Shown piece by piece: positions 6,849 through 15,838 of a stretch of 48,113 bases of DNA. The position numbers and the translations under genes were made by a program. The notes beneath the pieces were generated by a model, which saw nothing but the letters and a program-made list of their open reading frames with translations, searched no databases and was not told the origin of the DNA. Each line of letters starts with the position of its first letter. Position 1 is the stretch's first letter. The DNA is from an uncultured Arenimonas sp. (lineage in GTDB: Bacteria; Pseudomonadota; Gammaproteobacteria; Xanthomonadales; Xanthomonadaceae): assembly GCA_946480565.1 (NCBI GenBank), contig CAMLKR010000006.1, positions 1 through 48,113 of the forward strand, written 5' to 3'.

Positions 6849-9724
6849 GGCGCGGGCCGATCCGCCGACAGCGACGCCGCCAGCGCCTGCTCCAGCGCCG
6901 GCGCAAGCAGCGGCGCCAGGCCGCGCGCGTAGCTGGCGGTGAGATGGTGCTGATCGCGCCACACGACCTGGCCACCGATGATCGCGGGACAGGCGGCATC
7001 GCTGCACAGATGCGGGTTAAGGTCGGCGAACACGACACCCGGCGACGACGGCATCGCCATCAGGATCGTATCGGGCATGCCGAAGGCCTCGGCCACCGGC
7101 GTGTCGCAGGCGTCGCCCCGCTCCGGGCCGGCGGCCAGGCAGTCGGGCACATCCGTGCGCATCCACGGCGTGTCGGCGATCACCAGAACGCGCATGCCGG
7201 CGTCGCGCAGCGTGCGCCAGCGCGAGCGCAGTCCGTCGGCGAGCGCGCGCCGGCCCGCTTCGATGTCGCGGGCACCGTGGGCCTGGTGCCCGCGCGACTG
7301 GCTGGTGACTACCAGGGCCGGGCGCAGGTCGCGCAGGGCCGCGACCAGGTTGCGGTTCCATTCGGTGCAGGCGCGGTACTCGCGGCCTTCCAGCACGACC
7401 ACCGCATCCGAAAAGGTGCAGGCGGACTTGGTGTAGCTGTAGAGCGCCCAGCCTTCGCGCTCGGCGTGGGCCTGCAGCAGCGGCAGCCACTGCGCGGCGT
7501 GGGAGTCGCCCACCAGGGCCACCCGGACCGGCGAGGCCGGATCGCCGTAGAGGCAGAAATCCGGCTGCACGGACTCATGGTCGGCATGGCAGTCGTCGCG
7601 GTAGAGGTCCGGATCGTCGCGGCCGGCGCGCTCGGCCAGCACGCCCAGGTTCTCGTAGCGCACCAGTCCCGCGGGCGCCGGGGCGCTCACCGCGCCCAGC
7701 CCGGCCAGACCTTGCAGCCGGTCCGCGAACGCGGGCGCCAGCGTGCGCGCATAGGTCGCAGTCAGGCCGCCATCGCTGCGATAGACGACCACGTTGCCGA
7801 CGACCCCGGCGCAGCGGTCGACGGCGCAGAGCGCGTCGGTGAGGTCGAGCAGCGCGGCCCCGGGCAGGCGCACCGCGGCGTGCGCGGCCGGGTCGTCCGC
7901 GGACATTGCCTCCGCGCGCGCCACCCGGCACTCCTGCAGGCGCGCGGGATCGGTGCAGCCCGCGGCCACCGCCGGCACGCCGCGCACCAGGGCCACCGGC
8001 AGCCCGGCCGACGCCAGCGGGGCGGCGAAATCCCGAAGCCCGGACGCCAGAGCCGCGACCCGCTGCGGCTCGTCCTCGGCGCCTTCGACCGGAAGGTCGG
8101 GCGACTGGGCGACGAGCACCAGGCGAAACCCTCCGGTGAGCAGCGCCGACTGCAGCTTAGCCAGTCGACCGTCGCAGCCCAGGTCCGTCTCGTCCCGGGC
8201 GCCGGCACGTGCGGGTCTACCCAGTGCGCAGTCCAGGCTCGGCAGCAGGTGGATGCGCCAGCCGTTGCGCGAGGCCAGGGCCGCCAGGGCCGGCTGCCAC
8301 TGCACCGCCTCGGCATCGCCGACCAGCGCGATGCGGACGGAAGCGTCCGCGGACCCGTATCGGCAGGCCCCGGCGGAGCCACCCGATGCCAGGCAGCCGT
8401 CGGAATACGGCGCCGGCAGGTCGCGGGCAGCGGCCTCCGGCGCGGGCGCCAGGGCCGCGCCGATGGCGTCGACCTCGCCCGCCAGGGCCGCGGCGCCGGG
8501 GTGCGGGGCGAAACCCGGGCCCTCGTCGACCCACCGTTCCCCGCGCCAGCCCGGACCGGCCAGGGCCGCGCCTACGGACAGCACCAGGCAGGCCGCCGCG
8601 AGGCCCGCCGCGGGCAGCCTCCGTCCCGGCCGCACCAGCGGCGCCCGGCCGCGGAACCGGTCCTCGACGGCGATCTTGCTGATATGCGCCAGCCCGATGG
8701 CCACCGCGATCACGACGAGGCCGTCCCCCCAGCCGGGCGCACGCCCGGTCACCGCCGCGTGCAGCACGATCACCGGCCAGTGCCAGAGATAGAGCGAGTA
8801 GGAAATGCCGCCGACGTACTGGAACAACGGCTGCTTCAGCAGGCCGTAGGCGCTGGGCCCACGTGCCGACCCGCCCGCCGCCAGCACCGCCATCGTGCCC
8901 AGCACCGGCCACAGCGCGGCCGCGCCGGGGAAAGGCGTGCCGGCGTCGAAAGTCCACATCGCGCCGGCGATGGCGGCCAGGCCGGCCCACCCCAGCAGGT
9001 CGCGGATGCCGGCCGCCGGCTCGCGCCAGCGCAGCAGCACCGCCAGCAGCCCACCCATGCCCAGCTCCCAGGCCCGGGTGAAGGTGGAAAAATAGGCCAG
9101 CGCCGGGCGCGTGCCCGTCAGCCAGACCGAATACGCCAGCGACACCAGCACGATGCCCAGGCCCATCACCAGGAAGACCCGGCGCGGGTGCCGGCGCGCG
9201 CCCGGCCAGCACAGGGCCAGCCCCAGCAGCAGGGGCCAGGTGATGTAGTACTGCTCCTCGATCGCCAGTGACCAGAAATGTGTCAACAGGCCGGGAGCGT
9301 CGGCCGACGCCAGGTAATCGACCGCGCGCGAGGCCAGCCACCAGTTCTGCACCTGCAGCGCACTGGCGATGATCTCGGCGGTGCCCGCGGCCTGCCGCGT
9401 CCGCGGCAGCCAGGCCAGCGCCAGCGCGGCCACCACCAGCACCAGGGTCGCCGCCGGCAGCAGGCGGCGGATGCGGCGGGCATAGAAGGCGCCGATGCCG
9501 ATCCGGCCGTTCGCGACCGCCTCGTCGAACAGCCCGCCGGTGATCAGGTAACCCGAGACCACGAAGAACACGTCGACGCCGACGTAGCCGCCGGGCAGCG
9601 CGCCGGGCCACAGGTGGTAGGCCAGCACGGACAGCACGGCGATCGCGCGCAGGCCCTGGATTTCCGGCCGGAAGCCACGGTACGCGGCTCCGGGCGCGGC
9701 CTCGTGCGGCGACGGCGGCATCAA
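6845..9724 (-). CDS. Acyltransferase 3 (OafA/YrhL type) fused to two tandem SGNH domains
   Basis: A 959-residue integral membrane O-acyltransferase. Residues 19-350 form the ten-or-so-helix acyltransferase-3 domain, with GLRAIAVLSVLAYHLWP (catalytic His37), DVFFVVSGYLITG and FWSLAIEEQYY. Usual OafA-like enzymes end in one periplasmic SGNH domain and are about 620-690 residues; this one has two. The second (about 706-945) is intact: GDSHAAQW with Ser741 and DQHH (Asp924, His927). The first (about 440-670) is clearly homologous but reads GDAEAVQW (Ser to Ala471, His to Glu472) and SDGG in place of DQHH. It would O-acetylate a surface glycan in the periplasm. A TACAAT element lies 37 bases upstream. 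Confidence 0.93.
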   Translation of the reverse strand: MMPPSPHEAAPGAAYRGFRPEIQGLRAIAVLSVLAYHLWPGALPGGYVGVDVFFVVSGYLITGGLFDEAVANGRIGIGAFYARRIRRLLPAATLVLVVAALALAWLPRTRQAAGTAEIIASALQVQNWWLASRAVDYLASADAPGLLTHFWSLAIEEQYYITWPLLLGLALCWPGARRHPRRVFLVMGLGIVLVSLAYSVWLTGTRPALAYFSTFTRAWELGMGGLLAVLLRWREPAAGIRDLLGWAGLAAIAGAMWTFDAGTPFPGAAALWPVLGTMAVLAAGGSARGPSAYGLLKQPLFQYVGGISYSLYLWHWPVIVLHAAVTGRAPGWGDGLVVIAVAIGLAHISKIAVEDRFRGRAPLVRPGRRLPAAGLAAACLVLSVGAALAGPGWRGERWVDEGPGFAPHPGAAALAGEVDAIGAALAPAPEAAARDLPAPYSDGCLASGGSAGACRYGSADASVRIALVGDAEAVQWQPALAALASRNGWRIHLLPSLDCALGRPARAGARDETDLGCDGRLAKLQSALLTGGFRLVLVAQSPDLPVEGAEDEPQRVAALASGLRDFAAPLASAGLPVALVRGVPAVAAGCTDPARLQECRVARAEAMSADDPAAHAAVRLPGAALLDLTDALCAVDRCAGVVGNVVVYRSDGGLTATYARTLAPAFADRLQGLAGLGAVSAPAPAGLVRYENLGVLAERAGRDDPDLYRDDCHADHESVQPDFCLYGDPASPVRVALVGDSHAAQWLPLLQAHAEREGWALYSYTKSACTFSDAVVVLEGREYRACTEWNRNLVAALRDLRPALVVTSQSRGHQAHGARDIEAGRRALADGLRSRWRTLRDAGMRVLVIADTPWMRTDVPDCLAAGPERGDACDTPVAEAFGMPDTILMAMPSSPGVVFADLNPHLCSDAACPAIIGGQVVWRDQHHLTASYARGLAPLLAPALEQALAASLSADRPAP

Positions 9725-9760
9725 TTCCCCTGGTGCACGGCCTCCCCAGGCCGGACGCCG

Positions 9761-9766
9761 ATTGTA
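9761..9766 (-). promoter_or_regulatory. Possible -10 element of the tandem-SGNH acyltransferase gene
   Basis: TACAAT on the minus strand at 9766-9761, in the short gap between scoB and the acyltransferase start at 9724. No convincing -35 at the right distance. Confidence 0.35.
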
Positions 9767-9778
9767 GCCGCTGGTTGC

Positions 9779-9798
9779 GCGACCGGCAGCCCGGTCGC
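9779..9798 (-). terminator. Hairpin after scoB
   Basis: Perfect 8-bp stem (GCGACCGG at 9779-9786 with CCGGTCGC at 9791-9798), 4-base loop, just past the scoB stop codon. No T tract follows on the minus strand, so termination would be weak or Rho-assisted. Confidence 0.3.
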
Positions 9799-9803
9799 TC
9801 CGC

Positions 9804-10435
<632 letters not shown>

Positions 10436-10436
<1 letters not shown>

Positions 10437-11170
10437 TATTTCGCTCCTCGCACGGTGCGCTGCTCGATGCGCTTCTCGGGGTTCGGGTTGTGCACGATGC
10501 GGTCGACGTAGATGCCCGGCAGGTGCACGTGGTCGGGGTCGATGCTGCCGACCTCGACGACCTGCTCCACTTCCGCCACGCAGACCTTGCCGGCCATCGC
10601 GCAGGCCGGGTTGAAGTTGCGCGCGGTGCGGCGGAACACCAGGTTGCCGGCGGTGTCGGCCTTCCAGGCCTTCACCAGCGAGACGTCGGCCTTCAGCGCG
10701 GTTTCCAGCACGTACCAGTGGCCGTCGGGGAACTGCCGGGTCTCCTTGCCGTCGGCGACGATGGTGCCGTAGCCGGTGCGGGTGAAGAAGGCAGGGATGC
10801 CGGCGCCGCCGGCGCGCAGGCGCTCGGCCAGGGTGCCCTGCGGGTTGAACTCCAGCTGCAGTTCGCCGGCCAGGTACTGGCGCTCGAATTCCTTGTTCTC
10901 GCCCACGTAGGACGAAATCATCTTGCTGATCTGGCGCGTCGCCAGCAGCTGCCCCAGGCCGAAGCCGTCGACGCCGGCGTTGTTGGAGATGACCGTAAGG
11001 CCCTTGACGCCGGAGTCGCGCAGGGCGGCGATCAGGGCCTCGGGGATGCCGCACAGGCCGAAACCGCCGACGGCGAGGGTCTGGCCGTCCCGGACGACGT
11101 CGCGCAGGGCCGAGGCCGCGTCGGGCCGGAGCTTGGAAGAGGGCCGGGGCGTCGAGACTGGCGTCGTCAT
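10436..11170 (-). CDS. scoA: 3-oxoacid CoA-transferase subunit A
   Basis: Alpha subunit of the succinyl-CoA:3-ketoacid CoA-transferase. The 244-residue protein carries the family I CoA-transferase signature [16 protein letters not shown] (about residues 35-50), the [12 protein letters not shown] loop and the [29 protein letters not shown] segment. The first 20 residues are extra and not conserved, so a slightly later start is possible, but no other ATG precedes the domain. It is cotranscribed with scoB, and a TAGAAT element lies 35 bases upstream. Confidence 0.96.
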
Positions 11171-11204
11171 GCGGGATTTCCTGTTCGGGCGTGGCAGGAG
11201 CGCG

Positions 11205-11210
11205 ATTCTA
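11205..11210 (-). promoter_or_regulatory. Possible -10 element of scoAB
   Basis: TAGAAT on the minus strand (11210-11205), 34 bases upstream of scoA. No clear -35 at 16-18 bases. Confidence 0.35.
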
Positions 11211-11284
11211 ACGCGGCCCCGCCCGACTTCGGTTGGTCAAAAGGACAGTTGAACCCGGGGCGGGAGTGTGCGTGCCGGAGGGAA

Positions 11285-12400
11285 TCAGGGGACTCCGGCA
11301 TCGCCCGCCCGCTCCGGCCCCGAGTCCCGCCGGACAAGTGCAAGCAGCTTCCTGCGCACGACCCCCATGGAGGGGTACTCAATGAGGTAGTACGAAACGG
11401 CGGAAATCGCGACGAAGGAGAGGACCACCATCGAGGCCCGGACGAAATCGCTGTGGAACCACAGGCCAAGCGTAAGACGGTCCAACAACGGCTGGTTCTC
11501 GGCGAATATGTTGATCAACAGGTAGTGCCAGATGTACAGGCTGTAGGACACGAGGCCGACGAACGCTACGGGCTTGAACGGCAGCGGATACCGGTTCACG
11601 ACATTGACCAGGGACGGTGTCATGAGGCTGGTGAAAAAGATCAGGGCAAGCAGGGTCGCGCCGAAGCTCGACTCCATGCCGCGCACGAGGCCGAATCCGA
11701 ACAGTCCAATCAACCCCAGGACGACCACCCCATCCACCTGGGGAATGCCGCGGTGAGCGAAGGCAGCACCCACGAGGAACAGCCACAGGACGCCAATGAA
11801 GGGCGCCAGCGCCGCCCCGCTGCTGGTTCCCCAGCCGATGAGCAGGGTCGCGACGACCAGCATGACGGTCATTCCCATCCATCGCGCCGCAAGCATGAGC
11901 AGCGGAACACTCAGGTAGTAGAACATCTCGTGGGTGAGCGTCCACAGCACGGGATTGAGATCCCGCGTTATCGACGGATTCAGGCTCTGGGTGAAAAGGA
12001 GATGCCTGACCACCGAACTGGATTCGATCACCGGCTGGAAAGAAGAGGCGATGTGCGGCAGCAGGAAAACCACGAACGCGATGTTGACGTAGTAAAGCGG
12101 CACGATGCGGGTGAAACGATGCACCAGGTACGTCGCCAGGTTGCGCGGACTGTCGATCGCGCGTTTGGCGCTGACCCAGATGAGGAACCCGCTGAGCAGG
12201 AAGAACAGGTTGACGCCGAAGGTCCCCAGGAAGCCCTTGTGTGCGCTGACCCAATCTGACCGTATCAGGCCACCATGGTCGGCATGGGCGAACAGCACCG
12301 CCAATGCCGCCACCCCCCTGAGGAAGTCCACTCCTATCGGTGATATCACCATGGCGGGCGCACCGAATTTTTCGAGGTTTTTCATCATTTGTTCCAGCAA
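11285..12400 (-). CDS. Acyltransferase 3 family membrane protein
   Basis: A 371-residue multi-pass membrane O-acyltransferase without an SGNH domain. It has the N-terminal signature GVDFLRGVAALAVLFAHADH (His in helix 1 is the probable catalytic residue), GVNLFFLLSGFLIW, and LWTLTHEMFYYLSVP, which matches the conserved W-x-x-x-x-E element. About ten hydrophobic helices follow and the tail is basic and cytoplasmic. ATGs at 12400, 12388 and 12385 are all possible. Base composition is visibly less GC-rich than the flanking scoA and galU, as in the genes to its right, so it is probably the left edge of the variable polysaccharide region. It would acylate a sugar of that polymer. Confidence 0.9.
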   Translation of the reverse strand: MLEQMMKNLEKFGAPAMVISPIGVDFLRGVAALAVLFAHADHGGLIRSDWVSAHKGFLGTFGVNLFFLLSGFLIWVSAKRAIDSPRNLATYLVHRFTRIVPLYYVNIAFVVFLLPHIASSFQPVIESSSVVRHLLFTQSLNPSITRDLNPVLWTLTHEMFYYLSVPLLMLAARWMGMTVMLVVATLLIGWGTSSGAALAPFIGVLWLFLVGAAFAHRGIPQVDGVVVLGLIGLFGFGLVRGMESSFGATLLALIFFTSLMTPSLVNVVNRYPLPFKPVAFVGLVSYSLYIWHYLLINIFAENQPLLDRLTLGLWFHSDFVRASMVVLSFVAISAVSYYLIEYPSMGVVRRKLLALVRRDSGPERAGDAGVP

Positions 12401-12787
12401 GGGAGCCTGAGCGTGACCGGGCGAGATTCCGGCGGCCGCGACCGGCGCCTCGGACGGGCGACGCCACTCGGGACGCCGGCAAGGCCGCCGATTCTAAGGG
12501 CAGACGCAGCCCGCTGCCGGGGGACTGCTTCGTCGAGGGGCTCCGCTGAACGGATGAAGGGTCCCGACCAGGCCGCGCCTCGGGCCACGGATCCCGGTCA
12601 CCGCCGGTTCCCTGGGACCGATCAACAGGTACAATTCACCCTGCGATCACAGGCCTCCCCCGCGCGGGCACGGGCCCGGTCCAGATGCAGATGTGGGCGC
12701 CGGGTTGGGGGAATTTCCCGCAGGTCGCGACCCGGGCTCTGACCACCTGCACCACACCACCCTTCCCCCTGCACGGAGCGTCAACCA
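12401..12787. promoter_or_regulatory. 387-base divergent intergenic region
   Basis: No credible gene here. It separates the leftward acyltransferase from the rightward polysaccharide operon. It holds TAGAAT on the minus strand (12496-12491) and TACAAT on the plus strand (12630-12635), both possible -10 elements without good -35 partners. I looked for the JUMPstart/ops element GGCGGTAG of enterobacterial polysaccharide operons and did not find it. Confidence 0.4.
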
Positions 12788-13366
12788 ATGGCTGCTGCCC
12801 TGAGACATTCCCGAACCGCGACGATGGGCCTGGTCTGCTGCCTGCTCCTGGCCGGCTGCAAGCCTCCCCAGGAGAGCGGGCAGACCGAGCGGCAGCAGGT
12901 GTTTCCCGACCCCGCGGCCGTGACTCCGGCGGTGCCCGTGGATGTTCCAGGCGCCCTGGCCCTTCGGGACGGCGCGGTCGGGCTCGTCGAGGCAGACGCC
13001 TTGGGTGCGGTTCCCGCGGCGGGTCGGTGCGCGCTGGACAGCGTGAATGGTCAGGAATCGGACGGGATCGAGCTTTCCCGCACCGTCTCCGCCCACTTCA
13101 GCGGCTGGATTGCAAGCGCGGCCCCCCGGCCGGCTTTTGCCTTGATGCTTGAGGGCGAAACCATCTTTGCCATCTCCGCCGCGGCGATGGCGGACCGACC
13201 CGACGTGGCAGAGGCGATCGGGCTGCGCGAGGGGCATGTGTCGGACTACGAGGCCGTGGCCGACCTGCGCGGCCTCCCGACCGGAACGTATGCGGTCCAC
13301 CTGCTCCTGGACGATGGCGGAACCCTCGCGAAGTGCGCATTGAACCGCAAGGTGACGCTGCGATGA
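12788..13366 (+). CDS. Hypothetical lipoprotein heading the polysaccharide operon
   Basis: A 192-residue protein with a clear lipoprotein signal: basic N-terminus, hydrophobic stretch and lipobox LLLAGC with Cys at about residue 24. Gln-rich and Pro/Val-rich linker follows (about 25-55), then a compact domain with two later Cys residues (CALDSVNG and KCALNRKVTL) that could form a disulfide. I do not recognise the family. It is the first gene of the rightward arm and precedes a glycosyltransferase by 66 bases, so a link with the glycan is suggested by context only. The next position after the lipid Cys is Lys, not Asp, which would favour outer membrane sorting. Confidence 0.8.
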   Translation: MAAALRHSRTATMGLVCCLLLAGCKPPQESGQTERQQVFPDPAAVTPAVPVDVPGALALRDGAVGLVEADALGAVPAAGRCALDSVNGQESDGIELSRTVSAHFSGWIASAAPRPAFALMLEGETIFAISAAAMADRPDVAEAIGLREGHVSDYEAVADLRGLPTGTYAVHLLLDDGGTLAKCALNRKVTLR

Positions 13367-13432
13367 CGGCGGCGGGCAGCCGCGCACCGGCCGCCGTGGC
13401 GGCCGTGCACAGCGCGACCCGGGCGGACTGAG

Positions 13433-15838
13433 ATGCCGCTGTTCGGGAAAAAGAGTCCGCGGAACGTGGGCTGGAACGTGACGTCCCTCTCGCCCGACAT
13501 GGCCAGCGTCCGCTACCGGGCGGTGCTGCCGATGCTCGCGCTCGGGAAGCAGGGCTACTCGGGGACGGCGCTGACCGGCGCCACGGACCGGGAACTCGAC
13601 GCCTTCGACAGCTTCGTCATCGTCAAGAACTTCTCGGTCGAGAGCTACCGCTACGCCCAGCGCATGGAACGTCGCGGCGTCCCGGTGGTCCTGGACCTCT
13701 GCGACAACATCTTCATCGAAGCCTACGGCAAGAAGGGCAAGACCCGCGTGGCGGACATGTTCCTGGCGATGGCGGACCATGCCAGCGCCATCGTCGCCAC
13801 CACCGAGCCCCTGGCCGACGTCATCCGCCAGCACGTGGACGCCAGCCTCCCGGTGCGGGTCATCCCCGACGGCATCGAGACCCGCCAGACCATCGAGGCG
13901 GGACGCGAACTGCTGCAGGCCGGGCTGGACGGCAAGCCCGCGACCGGCTCCGTCGAAGCCAGGGTCACGTTCCGCGAATTGCTGGAGCCACGGAACCTGC
14001 GCCGCCCCCGGAGCCTTCCCGGCCTGCTGAAGGCATGGCTGCGCAGCAGCCATCCCCTGGTCTGGGCCTGGCTCAAGCGCCTGCGCCACGGGCGACCCGC
14101 CGAGGCGGCAGCGGAAGTCGCCGCGCCGGCAAGGGTCGAGGCGCCGGCCCCCGAATCGCTGGATGCCGGGGCCGATCCCTCGGCCCTGACCATCCTCTGG
14201 TTCGGCAACCACGGCGCCCCGCACGCCCGCTTCGGGATGCTCGACCTGCTGGAAATCCGCGATGCCCTGGAGCAGATCGCAAGGGAGCTTCCCGTACAGC
14301 TGGTGGTGGTCAGCAACAGCCGCGAGAAGTTCGACAAGCACATCCAGCCGCTCGCGATCCCGACGGTGTACGTCCCCTGGTCCAGCGAAGCGGTCGCGCA
14401 CTGGCTGGACAAGGCCCGGGTGGTCGTGGTGCCCAATACCCGCGACCCCTTCAGCATCTGCAAGTCGGCCAACCGCACCGTGCATGCGCTTACGCATGGC
14501 GTCCCGGTGGTGGCGACCTCGACCCCGGGCCTGGCGGCCCTGGCGCCCAGCATCGTGCTCGACGACTTCCTGGGCGGCCTGCGCCGCTACCTGACCGATC
14601 CGGAGTCCGCCCGCCGGGACGTCGCGCTGGGCCGGGAACTGATCGAGCAGAACTACGGGCCCGACCAGATCGGCGCCGCCTGGCGCCGCGTCATCGAAGA
14701 CGCCGCCACCAGGGCCCGGACCCATCCCCGGCCCCGGAAACCGGCACAACTGGCGGTCGTCCTGCACCTGATCCAGGACCTCGACCTGGCGCTTCCGGTC
14801 ATGCTGGCCGCCAAGGCCCGCGGCCTCGAAGTGCACGCCTGGGCCAGCCTTGCCCTGCTCAAGAAATCTCCGCGGGTCGTCCCGTCCTTGCGGCGGAACG
14901 GGATCGAACTGGTGGCGCTGCCGGACGATGTCGTCACCGATCCGCCGGAGTTCAACCCCGGCTTGAAGGCGGTGCTGACCGTAGCCGAGACCAATCTCAA
15001 CCCGCACAAATTCCCGCGCGCCATCACCGAACTGGCGCGGAAGGCCGGCGTTTTCACCGCGACGATGCAGCATGGCCTGGAGAACGTCGGCCTGACCTAC
15101 AGCGATGACGTGCACTCCATCCGGCAGATCGATTTCGCCGCGGACCGCATTTATCTCTGGGGACCCAAGTCCACGCTCCATCCCGGCATCAGCGGCGCCA
15201 CCCGCCGCAAGTGCGTCCCGGTCGGCTGCGCCAAGCCGGTGAAGGAACCGACGGCGAAACTGAACGGGCTGCTGCCGAAGAACAACGGCGTGATCGGCGT
15301 CTTCGAGAACCTGCACTGGCACCGCTACTCGGACGAATACCGCCAGTTCTTCCTCGAGGGCGTCACGGTACTGGCCGAGCAGTTCCCGAAGGTGGTGTTC
15401 CTGGTCAAACCCCACCATGCCGGACTCTGGCTCACGTCCCGGTTCAAGGGCGAAAAACCCGCCGCGAAGAACCTGGTCATCGCGGACCCGAAGGACCTGG
15501 CGTGGGAGGCCTATACCGCCGGCAGCCTGATGGGGCACATGAAGGCCGTCATCACCACGCCCTCCACCGTGGCCCTGGACGCCGCGCGACGCGGGCTGCC
15601 CGTGGCGCTGGTCGCGCGGGACATGGACCTGCAGAACTACTCACCCCTCACCATGATCCGGTGCGTCGAGGACTGGGCGAGCTTCGTCCGCGCCTCGCTT
15701 GACCCGGACGCAAGCCCGTCCCACGCTTCCCTGTCCGAAGAGTACGTCGGCAGGGTGATACTGCCCGGGAATGCGGCACGTCGGATCATCAAGGACCTCT
15801 TTGGTCCCGAGCCCCCCCAGGAAACGACAACGCAATGA
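13433..15838 (+). CDS. Two-domain glycosyltransferase: GT-B (GT4-like) plus C-terminal capsule/teichoic-type transferase
   Basis: An 801-residue soluble protein. Residues 8-425 form a GT-B glycosyltransferase: SVRYRAVLPML, VVLDLCDNIF (the D-x-x-DN motif also found in the GTs at 17870 and 19064), ILWFGNHG (about 254), and the nucleotide-sugar end region PFSICKSANRTVHALTHGVPVVATSTPG. A low-complexity Ala/Pro linker interrupts it at about 222-245. Residues 438-790 are a second transferase-like domain with TMQHGLENVG (QHG at 546-548), VKPHHAG (658-664) and TTPSTVALDAARRGLPVAL (708-726), a pattern shared by CDP-glycerol glycerophosphotransferases and KpsC/KpsS-type proteins. It overlaps the next gene by 4 bases. 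Acceptor and donors unknown. Confidence 0.88.
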   Translation: MPLFGKKSPRNVGWNVTSLSPDMASVRYRAVLPMLALGKQGYSGTALTGATDRELDAFDSFVIVKNFSVESYRYAQRMERRGVPVVLDLCDNIFIEAYGKKGKTRVADMFLAMADHASAIVATTEPLADVIRQHVDASLPVRVIPDGIETRQTIEAGRELLQAGLDGKPATGSVEARVTFRELLEPRNLRRPRSLPGLLKAWLRSSHPLVWAWLKRLRHGRPAEAAAEVAAPARVEAPAPESLDAGADPSALTILWFGNHGAPHARFGMLDLLEIRDALEQIARELPVQLVVVSNSREKFDKHIQPLAIPTVYVPWSSEAVAHWLDKARVVVVPNTRDPFSICKSANRTVHALTHGVPVVATSTPGLAALAPSIVLDDFLGGLRRYLTDPESARRDVALGRELIEQNYGPDQIGAAWRRVIEDAATRARTHPRPRKPAQLAVVLHLIQDLDLALPVMLAAKARGLEVHAWASLALLKKSPRVVPSLRRNGIELVALPDDVVTDPPEFNPGLKAVLTVAETNLNPHKFPRAITELARKAGVFTATMQHGLENVGLTYSDDVHSIRQIDFAADRIYLWGPKSTLHPGISGATRRKCVPVGCAKPVKEPTAKLNGLLPKNNGVIGVFENLHWHRYSDEYRQFFLEGVTVLAEQFPKVVFLVKPHHAGLWLTSRFKGEKPAAKNLVIADPKDLAWEAYTAGSLMGHMKAVITTPSTVALDAARRGLPVALVARDMDLQNYSPLTMIRCVEDWASFVRASLDPDASPSHASLSEEYVGRVILPGNAARRIIKDLFGPEPPQETTTQ

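Noticed and set aside
6836..9271. An 811-codon open frame on the plus strand opposite the tandem-SGNH acyltransferase
   Set aside because: Arg/Gly/Gln-rich shadow of a well-supported membrane protein on the other strand.
12647..15538. A 963-codon open frame on the minus strand opposite the two-domain glycosyltransferase
   Set aside because: It is a mirror of GC-rich codons: repetitive Gly/Arg/His/Gln composition and no recognisable domain, while the plus strand has a clear enzyme.
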